Part shown: positions 9,748 through 23,470 of the stretch, one piece after another | How positions within the stretch are numbered: the first letter of the stretch is position 1 | Layout of the letters: each line of letters starts with the position of its first letter | DNA from: Kangiella shandongensis | GTDB taxonomy: Bacteria > Pseudomonadota > Gammaproteobacteria > Enterobacterales > Kangiellaceae | Reading direction: 5' to 3' | DNA length: 64,000 nucleotides | Assembly (NCBI RefSeq): GCF_020005365.1 | Contig: NZ_JACNML010000005.1 | Location: 62,001 to 126,000, forward strand | The notes under the pieces: model-generated | Told to the model about the DNA's origin: nothing | The model's database searches: none | The model's input: the letters and a program-made list of their open reading frames with translations, nothing else | Translations under genes and position numbers: made by a program

Positions 9748-10362
9748 TTACTTGGTGTTTTTTACCGCAAAGTTGCCTAACATCTCATTCAGGTTTTTAT
9801 AGCTTTCGACCTTATATTTCTTGTTCACAATAACCATTGGGAAGCTGATCACTTTAAAGTCACGCGCCAGTTTCTTGGCGTATTGCACTTTACTCTCGAC
9901 ACCGAATGAGTTGTACGCTTTTTCAAACTCTTCTTTGGAAACACCTGCTTCTTCAAAAATTGGAATGAGCTGCTCTTTGCTGCGAATGATATTCTTCTCA
10001 GCATGCCACTCGTGAAAAATAGCCGGGTGTACTTTATCTTTAACGTCAAGAACTTCCGCAACATAATAACCGTAAGTTAAGTGAGGCACCTGGCTCATAA
10101 AGACCGGAACCTGTTCAAACTTCACGCTGTCTGGCTTTTCATTCGCTTTCCACTTTTGTAACACCGGTTCTAAGTTGTAGCAATGAGGGCAGGTGTAAGA
10201 GAAAAACTCATAAACATGGGGTTTTGACGTTGCTTCTTTACCACTAATTACCGAATAGTCGGTGCCTTCTTTTACAGATGCCTTGCCCGTTGTTTCAGCA
10301 CAAGCCACCTGGCTCATAGCCAATAAGGCTAATACACCGCTCAATAATACTTTTAACTTCAT
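9748..10362 (-). CDS. dsbA: Thiol:disulfide interchange protein DsbA
   Basis: DsbA introduces disulfide bonds into exported proteins in the periplasm. A signal peptide covers about residues 1-22 (MKLKVLLSGVLALLAMSQVACA). The catalytic motif is CPHC at residues 58-61 inside YEFFSYTCPHCYNLEP, and the cis-proline loop is ISFPMVIVN near residue 175. Length is 204 residues (E. coli 208). It lies 14 bp after glmS and ends at a terminator, so it may be read from the glmU-glmS promoter. Residue Cys21 is at the signal cleavage region but lacks a proper lipobox context. Confidence 0.95.
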   Translation of the reverse strand: MKLKVLLSGVLALLAMSQVACAETTGKASVKEGTDYSVISGKEATSKPHVYEFFSYTCPHCYNLEPVLQKWKANEKPDSVKFEQVPVFMSQVPHLTYGYYVAEVLDVKDKVHPAIFHEWHAEKNIIRSKEQLIPIFEEAGVSKEEFEKAYNSFGVESKVQYAKKLARDFKVISFPMVIVNKKYKVESYKNLNEMLGNFAVKNTK

Positions 10363-10376
10363 TTATGACTCCTAAC

Positions 10377-12206
10377 TTATTCTACTGTAACTGATTTTGC
10401 TAGATTTCTCGGCTGATCAACATCGGTTCCTTTGATCACGGCCACGTAATACGATAATAACTGCATCGGAATGGTATACACCATTGGTGCTGTAATCGTG
10501 TACTGACTATCCACAGGGAACACTGTTATACCATTGGAAGCCTGAATATTAGCTGACTTATCGGCAAAAACAAAGAGGTTACCGCCGCGCGAGCGAACTT
10601 CCTCAACGTTTGATTTCAGTTTTTCCAGCAAGTTATCGTTCGGTGCAACCACAACCGTTGGCATTTCTTTATCGATTAAAGCTAATGGGCCATGCTTTAA
10701 TTCACCGGCAGCATAGGCTTCCGCGTGAATATAGGAAATTTCTTTAAGTTTTAATGCTGCTTCCATGGCAATTGGATATTGCTGGCCCCGTCCCAGAAAT
10801 AGCGTATGGTGCTTTTCGGAAAAAGCTTCCGACAGCTTTTCTATTGCATCCGCCTGATCCAGTGACAACTGAATTTCATGCGGTAAATGCTCCAGTGCTT
10901 CCACGATCTCTTTTTCCACCGCTTTATCCATGCCTTTGGCTTTACCGATGGATACCATTAACAACAGCAGGGAAACCAGCTGCGCGGTAAAGGCCTTAGT
11001 CGAAGCCACGCCAATTTCTGCGCCAGCTCGAGTTAAAAGGGTTAGATCGGACTCACGCACCATTGATGAAGCAGGGGAGTTGCATACGGTTAAGCTGGCT
11101 AAATACCCCTCATTCTTCGCTTTCTTCAACGCTGCCAAAGTGTCAGCCGTTTCACCGGATTGCGAAATGGTCACAAACAAGCTGTTTGGTAACACCGCGG
11201 TATCGCGATAACGGTACTCACTAGCAATCTCCACCAGACAAGGCATTTTCAGGTACTGTTCAATCCAATACTTGGCAACCAGCGCGGCATGATAGCTGGT
11301 ACCACAGGCAATAATCTGGATAGCATCTAACTGCTCAAATATCTTTGCTGCATTCTCACCGAGCGTTTCGATATAGACCTGATGATCGACAATGCGACCT
11401 TCAAGCGTTTCAGCAACCACGTTAGGCTGCTCGAAAATTTCCTTCAGCATAAAGTGGCGGTATTTGCCTTTATCCACCGCATCGTGCTGCAGATCAGACT
11501 CTTCAAATTCACGCTTGACCAGTTCGCCATCGCTACTGAGCAGTGTCATGCCATCACGACGAACTTCCGCCACCTCACCTTCTTCCAGATAAAGAAACTC
11601 CCGTGTCACCGGCAACAAAGCCAACTGATCGGAAGCCACAAAATATTCGCCAATGCCTTTACCGACTACTAACGGGCTACCGGAGCGAGCCACGACCATT
11701 TTGTCTGGCTGGGTGGCATCAATAGCGACTGTGCCGTAGGCACCCTTCAATTTTTTTGTGGTCGCTAATAATGCTTTTAGCAGGCTATCATGCTCCTTCA
11801 ATGCCTCATGTAAGCAGTGCGCAATCACTTCGGTGTCGGTATCTGATTCAAACTTATAGCCTTTTGCCTTAAGCTCATCCCTCAGTTCATCGTGATTTTC
11901 AATAATACCATTATGAACGATCGCGATATTATCTTCTGACATATGGGGGTGAGCATTAGTTTCATTAGGCTCGCCATGAGTGGCCCAGCGGGTATGAGCA
12001 ATACCGAGGCCGCCACCAATCGGAGTTTCTTTCAACGCATCTTTCAGCTCCGAAACTTTACCCGCACGGCGGATCCGTTCGATTTGATTGTCGTGATAGA
12101 TGGCAACACCTGCCGAATCATAGCCCCGATATTCCAGTCGCTTTAATCCTTCGACCAGAATATCGCTGACGTCTCTTTGTGCAATTGCACCTACAATGCC
12201 ACACAT
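10377..12206 (-). CDS. glmS: Glutamine-fructose-6-phosphate aminotransferase GlmS
   Basis: It makes glucosamine-6-phosphate from fructose-6-phosphate and glutamine, the first step toward UDP-GlcNAc for peptidoglycan and LPS. The N-terminal glutaminase domain starts [12 protein letters not shown] with the nucleophile Cys2, then [13 protein letters not shown] and [17 protein letters not shown]. Two SIS isomerase domains follow ([29 protein letters not shown]), and the C-terminus [13 protein letters not shown] is the family signature. At 609 residues it equals E. coli. Only 2 bp separate it from glmU. No glmS ribozyme is present or expected in this group. Confidence 0.99.
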   Translation of the reverse strand: MCGIVGAIAQRDVSDILVEGLKRLEYRGYDSAGVAIYHDNQIERIRRAGKVSELKDALKETPIGGGLGIAHTRWATHGEPNETNAHPHMSEDNIAIVHNGIIENHDELRDELKAKGYKFESDTDTEVIAHCLHEALKEHDSLLKALLATTKKLKGAYGTVAIDATQPDKMVVARSGSPLVVGKGIGEYFVASDQLALLPVTREFLYLEEGEVAEVRRDGMTLLSSDGELVKREFEESDLQHDAVDKGKYRHFMLKEIFEQPNVVAETLEGRIVDHQVYIETLGENAAKIFEQLDAIQIIACGTSYHAALVAKYWIEQYLKMPCLVEIASEYRYRDTAVLPNSLFVTISQSGETADTLAALKKAKNEGYLASLTVCNSPASSMVRESDLTLLTRAGAEIGVASTKAFTAQLVSLLLLMVSIGKAKGMDKAVEKEIVEALEHLPHEIQLSLDQADAIEKLSEAFSEKHHTLFLGRGQQYPIAMEAALKLKEISYIHAEAYAAGELKHGPLALIDKEMPTVVVAPNDNLLEKLKSNVEEVRSRGGNLFVFADKSANIQASNGITVFPVDSQYTITAPMVYTIPMQLLSYYVAVIKGTDVDQPRNLAKSVTVE

Positions 12207-12208
12207 TA

Positions 12209-13582
12209 TTATTGTTCCTCTTTAACTTTTTTGACGGGTCTCTGCCAGCCTGAAATATGTTTCTGCGGCGTCCGGCTGATACACAGCTCTTCTGCCTGTA
12301 CATCCTTGGTTACGGTTGTCCCAGCACCCACCGTTGCATTTTTACCAACGTTAACCGGCGCCACCAGCTGACAGTCCGAACCAATAAATGCACCATCTTC
12401 TATAACCGTTTTATATTTATTGGCACCATCATAGTTACAGGTAATGACCCCAGCACCGATATTAACGCCCTGGCCAACATCGGCATCACCGAGATAAGTC
12501 AGGTGGCTGGCTTTGCTGCCTCGGCCGAGAGTGGTTTTTTTGACTTCAACAAAGTTACCAATAAAGGCTTCATCTTCCAGGATAGTACCCGGGCGAATTC
12601 TGGCAAAGGGCCCGACTGAGCAGGCCTTTCCAATCTGCGCCTGTTCGATCATGGTATTGGGTTTAACCTGACTATCGGCACCTACGACACAATCTTTTAA
12701 TATGACGTTAGCGCCAATAACCGCACCGCTTTCTATGTTCACTCGCCCCTCGATGATCACGTTGACATCTATCAAGACATCACTGGCACAATTTAGTTCG
12801 CCACGGATATCCAACCGTGCCGGATCGATCAGGGTCACGCCCTGTTGTAAAAGCTGCTCGGCTTTTGCTGCCTGATAACGACGTTCCAGACTGGCCAGTT
12901 GCACGCGGCTATTGACGCCTTCCACTTCGATCTCCGACAACGGATGACAGGCCTTAACGCCGGCACCTTGCGCCGCCATGGCAATGCAGTCGGTTAAATA
13001 ATACTCTCCCTGAGCATTGTTGTTATCAATATTGCTTAACCATGCCTTCAGCGATTTTGCCTGTGCACATAAAATACCAGTATTAACTTCATTTACCTTC
13101 AGCTGCTCTTCGGTGGCATCTTTTTGCTCAACTATAGCAGTAATACTATCGGCAGAATCTCTAATGATGCGGCCATAGCCAGTTGGATTGTTGAGTTTTA
13201 CGGTAAGCAGACCGATCCCAGATTCAGGTTGAGTGGCCAATAATTGTCGTAGCGTCGAAGTTTCTATCAAAGGCACGTCACCATACAGTACCAGCACCTG
13301 GTGATTGTCTTCTATTACCGGCAGCGCCTGATCAACGGCGTGTCCAGTTCCTAACTGCTGCGCCTGTTCGACGATGGTGACATTGGTTTCTGAAAGTTGC
13401 TGTCTAACTTGATCGATGCCGTGCCCGGCAACTACTACAAACTGTTCGGGATGCAACTGCTCGGCGGAGTGGATTACATGCTCCAACATCGAACGACCAG
13501 CTATGGGGTGCAATACTTTCGGCAGCTTTGAGCGCATACGGGTTCCCTTACCCGCCGCTAATATCACTACACTTAATGGCAT
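12209..13582 (-). CDS. glmU: Bifunctional UDP-GlcNAc pyrophosphorylase / GlcN-1-P acetyltransferase GlmU
   Basis: GlmU performs the last two steps of UDP-GlcNAc synthesis. The N-terminal uridylyltransferase domain opens [19 protein letters not shown], followed by YGDVPLI. The C-terminal left-handed beta-helix shows hexapeptide repeats from about residue 250 and the acetyl-CoA site region ([30 protein letters not shown]). Length 457 aa against 456 in E. coli. It is the first gene of a glmU-glmS-dsbA run; its promoter should lie in 13583-13770, after the atp terminator. Confidence 0.99.
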   Translation of the reverse strand: MPLSVVILAAGKGTRMRSKLPKVLHPIAGRSMLEHVIHSAEQLHPEQFVVVAGHGIDQVRQQLSETNVTIVEQAQQLGTGHAVDQALPVIEDNHQVLVLYGDVPLIETSTLRQLLATQPESGIGLLTVKLNNPTGYGRIIRDSADSITAIVEQKDATEEQLKVNEVNTGILCAQAKSLKAWLSNIDNNNAQGEYYLTDCIAMAAQGAGVKACHPLSEIEVEGVNSRVQLASLERRYQAAKAEQLLQQGVTLIDPARLDIRGELNCASDVLIDVNVIIEGRVNIESGAVIGANVILKDCVVGADSQVKPNTMIEQAQIGKACSVGPFARIRPGTILEDEAFIGNFVEVKKTTLGRGSKASHLTYLGDADVGQGVNIGAGVITCNYDGANKYKTVIEDGAFIGSDCQLVAPVNVGKNATVGAGTTVTKDVQAEELCISRTPQKHISGWQRPVKKVKEEQ

Positions 13583-13770
13583 AATTATTTTAGTTAGAAA
13601 AATTTAAGCTCGTATTCTAACATTATTATGGTTAGATGACTCAAACCCTTCACCCTTTTTTACATAACGGATACTTTTACCGATTTAAAACGACTAAAGT
13701 CCTAAACAACAATGAGATACAATGTTATCCATCATTTCAACCAATCAGATCCATCTATTTTATAGAGGCA

Positions 13771-13798
13771 TAAAAAAAGGTGGCCGAAGCCACCTTTT
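13771..13798 (-). terminator. Rho-independent terminator of the atp operon
   Basis: A perfect stem AAAAGGTGGC / GCCACCTTTT with a UUCG-type 4-nt loop on the leftward transcript, followed by a run of T. It lies 27 bp after the atpC stop. Confidence 0.92.
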
Positions 13799-13824
13799 GG
13801 TCGATCTCAATCGAAAAGCAGGAG

Positions 13825-14250
13825 TTATTTTCCACTTTTCTTTTTAATCGCGCGTAAGGTACGTAATTGAGCCACCGCCTCAGCCAATTCTGCTGCCGCT
13901 TTAGAGTACTCAATTTCAGAGTTCTGATCAGACAGCGCTTCACGAGCATCTTTTTCTGCTTCTAAAGCTTTCGCTTCATCAACGTCTTCCGCTCGGATTG
14001 CTGTATCAGCCAGTACCGTTACCATGTGCGGTTGAACCTCTAACATTCCACCAGAAACGAAGAAGAGTTCTACCTCACCGCCAGGCAAGGTCACTTTGAC
14101 CGGACCTGGGTTTAATGACGTTAGCAGGGGAGCGTGGCCAGGCTCAACACCTAGCTCACCCAATTCACCCGTTGCAATCAAGCGCTCAACCTTTCCGGAG
14201 AAAATCGAGTCTTCTGCGCTAACGATGTCTAAATGTACTGTCATTGCCAT
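13825..14250 (-). CDS. atpC: ATP synthase F1 subunit epsilon
   Basis: Epsilon is the rotor-stalk subunit that couples F1 to the c ring and can inhibit ATP hydrolysis. The beta-sandwich domain ([51 protein letters not shown]) is followed by a two-helix C-terminal hairpin from about residue 88. It has 141 residues (E. coli 139). It is the last gene of the atp operon, 37 bp after atpD. ATG at 14250 or the ATG two codons later are both possible; a GGGGGAG stretch sits upstream. Confidence 0.98.
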   Translation of the reverse strand: MAMTVHLDIVSAEDSIFSGKVERLIATGELGELGVEPGHAPLLTSLNPGPVKVTLPGGEVELFFVSGGMLEVQPHMVTVLADTAIRAEDVDEAKALEAEKDAREALSDQNSEIEYSKAAAELAEAVAQLRTLRAIKKKSGK

Positions 14251-14287
14251 CAGTCTCCCCCTTTCTTAGAGAATAAGCAAGGGTTCA

Positions 14288-15688
<1,401 letters not shown>

Positions 15689-15727
15689 TTAAAAACTTGT
15701 CTTTCTACTTTACGAAAAAGTAATGTA

Positions 15728-16588
15728 TTAAACCGCAGCTGCACCAGCACTAATTTCAGCCAACTCTTGAGTAATCGCTGCCTGACGTGCTTTATTGTAA
15801 ACAAGCTCAAGGTCATCAATAAGATCACCTGCATTATCCGAAGCAGCTTTCATCGCTACCATTCGTGCGGCCTGCTCACATGCAATATTTTCTACAACTG
15901 CCTGATAAACCTGAGACTCGATGAAACGAACCATTAACTTATCTAGCAATGGTTTTGCTTCTGGTTCATACAAGTAGTCCCAGTGATGACGCAATTCTTC
16001 ATCTTGACCAACCGGTAGCGGTAATAATTGATCTACCTTCGGGTCTTGCGTCATCGAGTTTACAAACTCATTCGTTACGATAAATAACCGATCAATGCGA
16101 CCTTCGTCGTAGGCTTTTAACATCACCTTAACTGCGCCGATCAAATCTTCAATCTCTGGTGTATCACCAAGATTAGAAGTTTTAGCTACAACCGAACCAC
16201 CAAATTTCTTAAAGAAGCCAGTTGCCTTGCTACCGATCAAACACATGTCGACTTCAATCTCTTGCTCCGACCATTGCTTCATGTCGTTTAGAGCTTTCTT
16301 GAACAAGTTAATGTTCAAGCCGCCACATAAACCACGGTCAGTCGACACAACGATATATCCTACACGCTTAACATCACGCTCATTAATATAAGCATGACGA
16401 TACTCAGGCGTACCCTGAGCAATATGCTTAATTACTGTGCGAATCTTTTCAGCGTAAGGGCGTGATGACGCCATACGATCTTGCGCTTTACGCATTTTAC
16501 TCGCTGCAACCATTTCCATTGCAGAAGTAATTTTTTGCGTATTTTTAATCGATCCAATTTTGGTACGAATCTCTTTAGCGCCTGACAT
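15728..16588 (-). CDS. atpG: ATP synthase F1 subunit gamma
   Basis: Gamma is the central rotating shaft of F1. Its two long helices flank a Rossmann-like core: the N-terminal helix [20 protein letters not shown] and the C-terminal helix with [18 protein letters not shown] and [13 protein letters not shown], both highly conserved. The core contains [17 protein letters not shown]. Length 286 aa (E. coli 287). It is the seventh gene of atpIBEFHAGDC. Confidence 0.99.
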   Translation of the reverse strand: MSGAKEIRTKIGSIKNTQKITSAMEMVAASKMRKAQDRMASSRPYAEKIRTVIKHIAQGTPEYRHAYINERDVKRVGYIVVSTDRGLCGGLNINLFKKALNDMKQWSEQEIEVDMCLIGSKATGFFKKFGGSVVAKTSNLGDTPEIEDLIGAVKVMLKAYDEGRIDRLFIVTNEFVNSMTQDPKVDQLLPLPVGQDEELRHHWDYLYEPEAKPLLDKLMVRFIESQVYQAVVENIACEQAARMVAMKAASDNAGDLIDDLELVYNKARQAAITQELAEISAGAAAV

Positions 16589-16666
16589 ATTCTATTTCCA
16601 GTCTAAAATTAGTGTTTGGTAAGTAGGGAAGGGTGCCACAAGCACCCGTCTCTTAATAAAACTTTC

Positions 16667-18214
16667 TTACCAAGTTTGCGTAGACTTAAACTTTGTTAGA
16701 GCTTCTTCAAGTTTGGCCTTAACGTCGTCGTTGTAATCACATTTTTCATTGATTTCATCCAACAAGTCTTTGTGCTCATTCTTAAAGTAGTCCAACAATG
16801 CAGATTCAAAGTCACCGACTTTGCTGATTTCTACGTCTTTCAAATGACCTTCTTCAGCAGCGTATAGCGAAACCGCCATTTCACCGACTGATAATGGAGC
16901 ATATTGATTCTGCTTCATCAGTTCAGTGACACGCTGACCGTGCTCAAGCTGTTCACGAGTCGCATCATCAAGATCCGAAGCAAACTGTGCGAACGCCGCC
17001 AACTCACGATACTGTGCCAAGGCCAGACGAACACCACCACCAAGCTTCTTAACGATCTTGGTCTGTGCTGAACCACCCACACGCGATACCGATAGACCGG
17101 CGTTAACCGCTGGGCGGATACCGGCGTTAAACAAGTCAGTTTCCAGGAAGATCTGACCGTCCGTAATCGAAATTACGTTAGTTGGTACGAATGCAGATAC
17201 GTCACCAGCTTGCGTTTCAATAATCGGCAATGCTGTTAAAGAACCTGTTTGACCTTTGACTTCACCGTTAGTGATCTTTTCAACGTGATCTGCATTAATT
17301 CGTGCAGCACGCTCAAGAAGACGCGAGTGTAAGTAGAAAACATCACCAGGGTATGCTTCACGACCCGGAGGACGACGAAGAAGCAATGAAATCTGACGAT
17401 AAGCCCAGGCCTGTTTTGTCAAATCATCATAAACGATTAAGCTGTCTTCACCGCGGTCACGGAAATACTCACCCATCGTACAGCCAGAGAAAGGAGCGAT
17501 GAACTGCAATGCTGCCGCATCAGATGCTGCCGCCGCAACCACAATGGTGTGGTCCATTGCACCGTGCTCTTCCAGCTTACGCACGATGTTGTTAATAGTT
17601 GACGCTTTCTGACCAACTGCAACATACACACAAGTCACGCCTGTGCCTTTCTGGTTGATGATAGCGTCAATTGCGATGGCTGTTTTACCAGTCTGACGGT
17701 CACCAATGATCAACTCACGCTGACCGCGACCGATTGGAATCATCGCATCGATAGATTTAATACCTGTCTGTACGGGTTGATCAACCGATTGACGGGCAAT
17801 TACACCAGGTGCAATTTTTTCGATTGGAGAGAAACCGTCATTCTCGATTGGACCTTTACCGTCGATAGGGTTACCCAGGGCGTCAACAACACGACCTAAA
17901 AGACCACGACCTACTGGCACTTCAAGAATACGGCCAGTACATTTAGCAGTCATACCTTCAACGATGTCAGTGTAGTCACCTAGAACTACCGCACCGACAG
18001 AGTCACGCTCTAGGTTCAAAGCCATACCATATTTACCGCCTGGGAGTTCGATCATCTCACCAGCCATGACTTCTTCTAAACCGTGAATACGTAAAATACC
18101 GTCAGATACGCTGACGATAGTACCTTCATTGCGAGCTTCGCTAACAACTTCAAAAGAGTCGATGCGCTTTTTGATTAGCTCGCTAATTTCAGATGGATTC
18201 AGTTGCACACTCAT
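16667..18214 (-). CDS. atpA: ATP synthase F1 subunit alpha
   Basis: Alpha alternates with beta in F1 and carries the non-catalytic nucleotide sites. The Walker A motif is [17 protein letters not shown], and [12 protein letters not shown]-type signature appears as [15 protein letters not shown]. An N-terminal stretch ([18 protein letters not shown]) binds delta. Length 515 aa (E. coli 513). It is 12 bp from atpH. Confidence 0.99.
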   Translation of the reverse strand: MSVQLNPSEISELIKKRIDSFEVVSEARNEGTIVSVSDGILRIHGLEEVMAGEMIELPGGKYGMALNLERDSVGAVVLGDYTDIVEGMTAKCTGRILEVPVGRGLLGRVVDALGNPIDGKGPIENDGFSPIEKIAPGVIARQSVDQPVQTGIKSIDAMIPIGRGQRELIIGDRQTGKTAIAIDAIINQKGTGVTCVYVAVGQKASTINNIVRKLEEHGAMDHTIVVAAAASDAAALQFIAPFSGCTMGEYFRDRGEDSLIVYDDLTKQAWAYRQISLLLRRPPGREAYPGDVFYLHSRLLERAARINADHVEKITNGEVKGQTGSLTALPIIETQAGDVSAFVPTNVISITDGQIFLETDLFNAGIRPAVNAGLSVSRVGGSAQTKIVKKLGGGVRLALAQYRELAAFAQFASDLDDATREQLEHGQRVTELMKQNQYAPLSVGEMAVSLYAAEEGHLKDVEISKVGDFESALLDYFKNEHKDLLDEINEKCDYNDDVKAKLEEALTKFKSTQTW

Positions 18215-18226
18215 GCTTCTTCCTCA

Positions 18227-18763
18227 CTAAGCTCTTAGCGTTTCGGAAAGCTTGTTGAGCTTACCGCGTATTGATCCGTCAATAACCATGTCACCTGCTC
18301 TGATAAGCAGGCCACCAATCATTGAAGAATCCACTTGTGTTTCAATGTTAACCTTACGACCAAGTTTTGTCGTCAACTTGTCTGTTAGTCGTTGCAATTG
18401 CTCATCGCTTAAGGCCACTGCCGATGTTACTTCAACATCAACTGTTTTCTCGTAATTCGCTTTTAATACGTCGAAACGTTGGCGAATTGCTGGCAATGCT
18501 TCTAAGCGATTATTTCTTGCAAGCAATTTAATAAAGTTTTGGACTTTATCAACCAAGTGCCCTTCGCCGATCTTTAATACCACTTCACCTTTCTGTTCAG
18601 ACGAAAGGGAAGGGTCAGTAATCAGTGATGCCACTTCGTCGTTGCTAACGGCTTGAGCGACAAAATCTAACATGCTTGCCCACTCAGACACAGTCTGAGA
18701 ACCAAGAGCATATTCGAATGCTGCTTTTGCGTATGGTCTTGCAATAGTAGATAGCTCTGCCAT
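18227..18763 (-). CDS. atpH: ATP synthase F1 subunit delta
   Basis: Delta links the top of F1 to the peripheral stalk formed by subunit b. The N-terminal helical domain starts MAELSTIARPYAKAAFEYA, the usual family opening, and the C-terminal region ends with VDSSMIGGLLIRAGDMVIDGS, also a signature. Length 178 aa (E. coli 177). It is tightly packed between atpF (9 bp) and atpA (12 bp). Confidence 0.98.
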   Translation of the reverse strand: MAELSTIARPYAKAAFEYALGSQTVSEWASMLDFVAQAVSNDEVASLITDPSLSSEQKGEVVLKIGEGHLVDKVQNFIKLLARNNRLEALPAIRQRFDVLKANYEKTVDVEVTSAVALSDEQLQRLTDKLTTKLGRKVNIETQVDSSMIGGLLIRAGDMVIDGSIRGKLNKLSETLRA

Positions 18764-18772
18764 AGTTAACCC

Positions 18773-19243
18773 TTATAGATCTTCGACTAGCTTGTCGAAC
18801 ATATCATTGTTCGCTGCATCGTCGATGTTGCGCTCAATAACTTTCTCAGCGCCAGCAACTGCTAAAGTAGCCACTTTAGCGCGCAACTGTTCGCGTGCAC
18901 GGTTAACTTCCTGCTCAATCTCAGCTTCAGCACCGGCTTTAATCTTATCAGCTTCGGCACGAGCATCATCTTTCGCTGAATCAACAATTTCAGCATGACG
19001 CTTCTTAGCAGAATCAACCAGCTCAGCTGACTGACCTTTAGCATCACGAAGAATCTCAGATGCTTTTTCTCGAGCAAGCTCTAGATCTTTTTGACTTCTT
19101 TCAGAAGCCGCAAGACCTTCGGCAATTTTATCTTGACGTTCTTTGATTGCCTTCATGATTGGAGGCCATACGAACTTCATGCAGAACCACACAAAGCCGA
19201 CAAAGAAAATCATGTTGATTAATAGGGTAGCGTTAATATTCAC
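18773..19243 (-). CDS. atpF: ATP synthase Fo subunit b
   Basis: Subunit b is the peripheral stalk. An N-terminal membrane helix ([20 protein letters not shown]) is followed by a long charged alpha-helix rich in Ala, Glu, Lys and Arg, as expected for the b dimer coiled coil. Length is exactly 156 residues as in E. coli. Confidence 0.98.
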   Translation of the reverse strand: MNINATLLINMIFFVGFVWFCMKFVWPPIMKAIKERQDKIAEGLAASERSQKDLELAREKASEILRDAKGQSAELVDSAKKRHAEIVDSAKDDARAEADKIKAGAEAEIEQEVNRAREQLRAKVATLAVAGAEKVIERNIDDAANNDMFDKLVEDL

Positions 19244-19307
19244 GTCTATTCCCCCTCTCTTAAGTTAGTCATCATTTTGGTATAAATACCAGTTCGCAAT
19301 CTCTTAA

Positions 19308-20532
<1,225 letters not shown>

Positions 20533-20589
20533 TTAAACCCTATACTCGTTAAAAGTTAAGCACTAGGCTCCGTCGAGCCCCACTTAAAA

Positions 20590-20964
20590 TCATTTTATAA
20601 TCAACGGTGCAAACCACTGGGATAATACAATTACTGAAAAACCTATCAATAATGCCCCTGCATGCACTGGTAATATAGTAAACGCAAGCACAAGCAATAC
20701 GATGGTGAGCATCAATTTAATACTCTCACCAAAAGCAAAGGCTCTTTTAACCTGTTGAGCCGCCTGTGCACCTGACTTGCGAAATACGATTGTGGCAAAG
20801 ACAAAATTGACTAGCACCACAATGAGACTACCAACCCCTAGTGAAAGGCTGATGGTTCCTGATATTAATAGACCTATCAGAAACAAGATAAAACTGATTA
20901 CCAATTGCACGAGAACCATCTTATAGGCCTGCATACGGCCCTTTCGCGCTAACGATTGACTCAT
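20590..20964 (-). CDS. atpI: ATP synthase subunit I
   Basis: AtpI is a small membrane protein made first from the atp operon and thought to help assemble the c ring. The 124 residues contain four hydrophobic segments and a basic N-terminus (MSQSLARKGRMQAYKM). Position ahead of atpB, with the same direction and 63 bp spacing, gives the call; the sequence itself is weakly conserved in this family. Confidence 0.9.
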   Translation of the reverse strand: MSQSLARKGRMQAYKMVLVQLVISFILFLIGLLISGTISLSLGVGSLIVVLVNFVFATIVFRKSGAQAAQQVKRAFAFGESIKLMLTIVLLVLAFTILPVHAGALLIGFSVIVLSQWFAPLIIK

Positions 20965-21105
20965 GCTAATTTAACCAGTTTCACCACTTATTCGGGCGGC
21001 AAGTATAAAGATTTACCCGCCTTTTATCAACCAAACCACTGCCACATTGGCGTTTTTTTTATCGATGAACTGAGCTTGGCTTTTAGCAACACCATACCTT
21101 GTGTT

Positions 21106-22002
21106 TTAATCTTCTTCGATACCTAAATGTTGTAAGATACCATCCAACTCATCCAAGCTATGGTAATTAATCACCAAGTTACCTTTGCCCTTATTGCCAT
21201 GGTTAATATTAACCGTGGCGCCAATTTTGTCGGCCAACCGTTGCTCCAGGGCCACAATATGGTGATCTTTCTCAGCCTTTTTGGGCTTCTTCTTCGGTTC
21301 ATTAATGTTACGGATCAGTTTTTCCGTCTCGCGCACCGTCAAACCTTTCTGCACCACCGTTTTTGCCGTATCAGACTGCTGAGTACCATCTAGCGCCAAC
21401 AAGGCCCGGGCGTGGCCCATCTCCAGATCACCGCGCTCAAGCAGGGTTTTACAGGGCTCCGTAAGCTGCATCAGGCGGAGTAGATTGGTCACCGTGGTGC
21501 GACTTTTACCCACGGCATCAGCGGTTTGCTGGTGCGACAGCTTAAACTCTTCTTTGAGACGGTGCAGCGCATTCGCTTCTTCCATGGCATTGAGATCTTC
21601 ACGCTGAATATTCTCAATCAAGGCCATGGCAATCGCAGCTTCATCCGGCACTTCTTTAATTAAAACAGGAACCTGATGTAACTCAGCCCGTTGCGCGGCA
21701 CGCCAGCGGCGCTCACCGGCAATGATTTCATAGAGTTGTTTGCTGATCGGACGGACCACAATCGGCTGGATCATACCCTGCGCGCGGATCGAGTCAGCCA
21801 GCTCATCCAGACCTTCTTCGGTCATAACGCGACGTGGTTGGTATTGACCGGGTTGTAAAAACTCTATCGGCAATTCCTTAAGCAAGCCATCCTGCTCCAG
21901 CAGCGAGTCAGCCGCTTCCGAGCTGGAAGCCTGTTTTACCGATTTGCTGCTACTCGAACTCAACAGCGCATCCAACCCTTTGCCCAAACCTCGTTTACTC
22001 AT
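21106..22002 (-). CDS. parB: Chromosome partitioning protein ParB
   Basis: ParB binds parS sites near the origin, spreads as a CTP-dependent clamp and directs origin segregation with ParA. Order of parts: a basic N-terminus (MSKRGLGKGLDALLSSS), the CTP-binding motif region with IIAGERRWRAAQRAEL, the helix-turn-helix (LSHQQTADAVGKSRTTVTNL), a lysine-rich linker and a C-terminal dimer domain. Length is 298 residues. The gene is 32 bp after parA. Two perfect parS palindromes are found 15 kb away inside recF. Confidence 0.98.
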   Translation of the reverse strand: MSKRGLGKGLDALLSSSSSKSVKQASSSEAADSLLEQDGLLKELPIEFLQPGQYQPRRVMTEEGLDELADSIRAQGMIQPIVVRPISKQLYEIIAGERRWRAAQRAELHQVPVLIKEVPDEAAIAMALIENIQREDLNAMEEANALHRLKEEFKLSHQQTADAVGKSRTTVTNLLRLMQLTEPCKTLLERGDLEMGHARALLALDGTQQSDTAKTVVQKGLTVRETEKLIRNINEPKKKPKKAEKDHHIVALEQRLADKIGATVNINHGNKGKGNLVINYHSLDELDGILQHLGIEED

Positions 22003-22034
22003 GAAAAATCCTCTAAGTTCCTGACTGTCGTCAA

Positions 22035-22805
22035 TTAGGCTGCTTGACGACGTTTAATAATTTCTCCGGCCAATGCCAAATACGCTTTGGAGCCGTTAGA
22101 GCTGCGATCATAAAACAATACGGGAACGCCATGACTGGGTGCCTCTGCCAGACGTACATTTCGTGGTATCACTGTGCGATAGACCTTATCGGCAAAGTGA
22201 CTGAAGAGCTGACGCGACACCTCGAGGGATAAACGGTTCCGTGGATCATACATGGTGCGTAAAATCCCTTCGATCTGTAGATTCGGGTTTACGTGTTCCT
22301 GCACCTGACCAATGGTATTCAATAAGGCCGACAACCCTTCCAGCGCATAATACTCACACTGCATCGGGATAATCACCGAATCCGATGCTACCAGCGAATT
22401 CAACGTCAGCATATTGAGTGAAGGAGGGCAGTCAATCAGAATATAGTCATATAGATCTTCGATTCGCTGCAAAGCTTTTTTCAAGCGCTGCTCTTTATCG
22501 TCAAACTCGAGTAGATGAACTTCGGCGGCTGTTAAATCCCCGTTAGAAGGTAGCACGTCATAACCGGCAACGTTCGAGGTCACAATATGGCTCTTGATTT
22601 CTTCGGGTTCCATTAAAGAGTCATAAGTAGATAATTCCAAATCTGACTTTTCGATACCGGAGCCCATGGTGGCATTACCCTGTGGATCCATATCAATCAT
22701 CAACACTCGTTGATTTTCTTGAACCAGCGACGCCGCCAGATTCACACTCGATGTCGTTTTACCGACTCCACCTTTTTGATTGGTAATGGCAATAATGTAA
22801 GCCAC
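22035..22805 (-). CDS. parA: Chromosome partitioning ATPase ParA
   Basis: ParA is the DNA-binding Walker ATPase that moves ParB-parS complexes. The deviant Walker A motif is NQKGGVGKTTSSVNLA, Walker B lies in YDYILIDCPPSL. I start at GTG 22805 (256 aa, beginning V/M-AYIIAITNQ), which has GAGGTG 5 nt upstream; the frame reaches a TTG at 22817, but that codon overlaps the ribosome binding site. It follows rsmG by 20 bp, so rsmG-parA-parB is probably one operon. Confidence 0.97.
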   Translation of the reverse strand: MAYIIAITNQKGGVGKTTSSVNLAASLVQENQRVLMIDMDPQGNATMGSGIEKSDLELSTYDSLMEPEEIKSHIVTSNVAGYDVLPSNGDLTAAEVHLLEFDDKEQRLKKALQRIEDLYDYILIDCPPSLNMLTLNSLVASDSVIIPMQCEYYALEGLSALLNTIGQVQEHVNPNLQIEGILRTMYDPRNRLSLEVSRQLFSHFADKVYRTVIPRNVRLAEAPSHGVPVLFYDRSSNGSKAYLALAGEIIKRRQAA

Positions 22806-22825
22806 GAAACACCTCAAATTTGCTG

Positions 22826-23470
22826 TTATGATATTTTTTGCAGATAGATAAAATACCGTGTTGCGTCCAAATTGGGAACCTTTACTTGCCTCGATTCGAC
22901 TAATTTAACCGAATCAGCCAATTCATCGATCTCATCCTGCGGATAGACTCCTTTCATTGCCAGCCACTGGCCGTCCTGCGCAAGTAAATGCTGTGTCCAG
23001 TCTGTCATATCCTTTAACGACGCAAATGCACGCGAAAGTATGCAAGCATACCCTGATTCATGAGCAAAGTCTTGCACCCGCTCGTTGACAACCGTGACAT
23101 TGCTTAGTCCTAATTCATAGACCACCTGTTTTAAAAAACGGGTTTTCTTACTATTGGTATCGAGCAGAGTAAACTCCTTATCCGGGTTTAACACCGCCAA
23201 AGGAATTCCCGGCAAACCGCCGCCCGTACCCACATCCAGACAACTCGCAAACTGCTCTATTACCGGCGAAACTACCACAGAATCCAATAAATGCAGGTAT
23301 AACGCTTCCTTCGGAGTGCGGATTGCAGTCAGGTTAAACGCCTTATTCCACTTCAATAAGGAAGATAGGTAACTAAGTAACTGCTCACTTTGCTCATTGG
23401 TCAAAGCGATACCCAGCTGGTCACACTCTTGATTAAATTCAGGCTGAAGTTGTTTTAATTGAGGATTCAC
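22826..23470 (-). CDS. rsmG: 16S rRNA (guanine527-N7)-methyltransferase RsmG
   Basis: It methylates G527 of 16S rRNA. The SAM-binding core is visible: CLDVGTGGGLPGIPLAVLNPD, then LLDTNSKKTRFLKQV and LSRAFASLKD. Length 214 residues (E. coli 207). The start codon is GTG at 23470 with only a weak purine-rich site upstream. In most relatives rsmG follows mnmG closely; here 583 bp of repeat-rich DNA lies between them. Confidence 0.97.
   Translation of the reverse strand: MNPQLKQLQPEFNQECDQLGIALTNEQSEQLLSYLSSLLKWNKAFNLTAIRTPKEALYLHLLDSVVVSPVIEQFASCLDVGTGGGLPGIPLAVLNPDKEFTLLDTNSKKTRFLKQVVYELGLSNVTVVNERVQDFAHESGYACILSRAFASLKDMTDWTQHLLAQDGQWLAMKGVYPQDEIDELADSVKLVESRQVKVPNLDATRYFIYLQKIS

Noticed and set aside
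10377-12206. glmS ribozyme or riboswitch upstream of glmS
   Set aside because: Only 2 bp separate glmU and glmS, leaving no room, and this ribozyme is found in Gram-positive bacteria.
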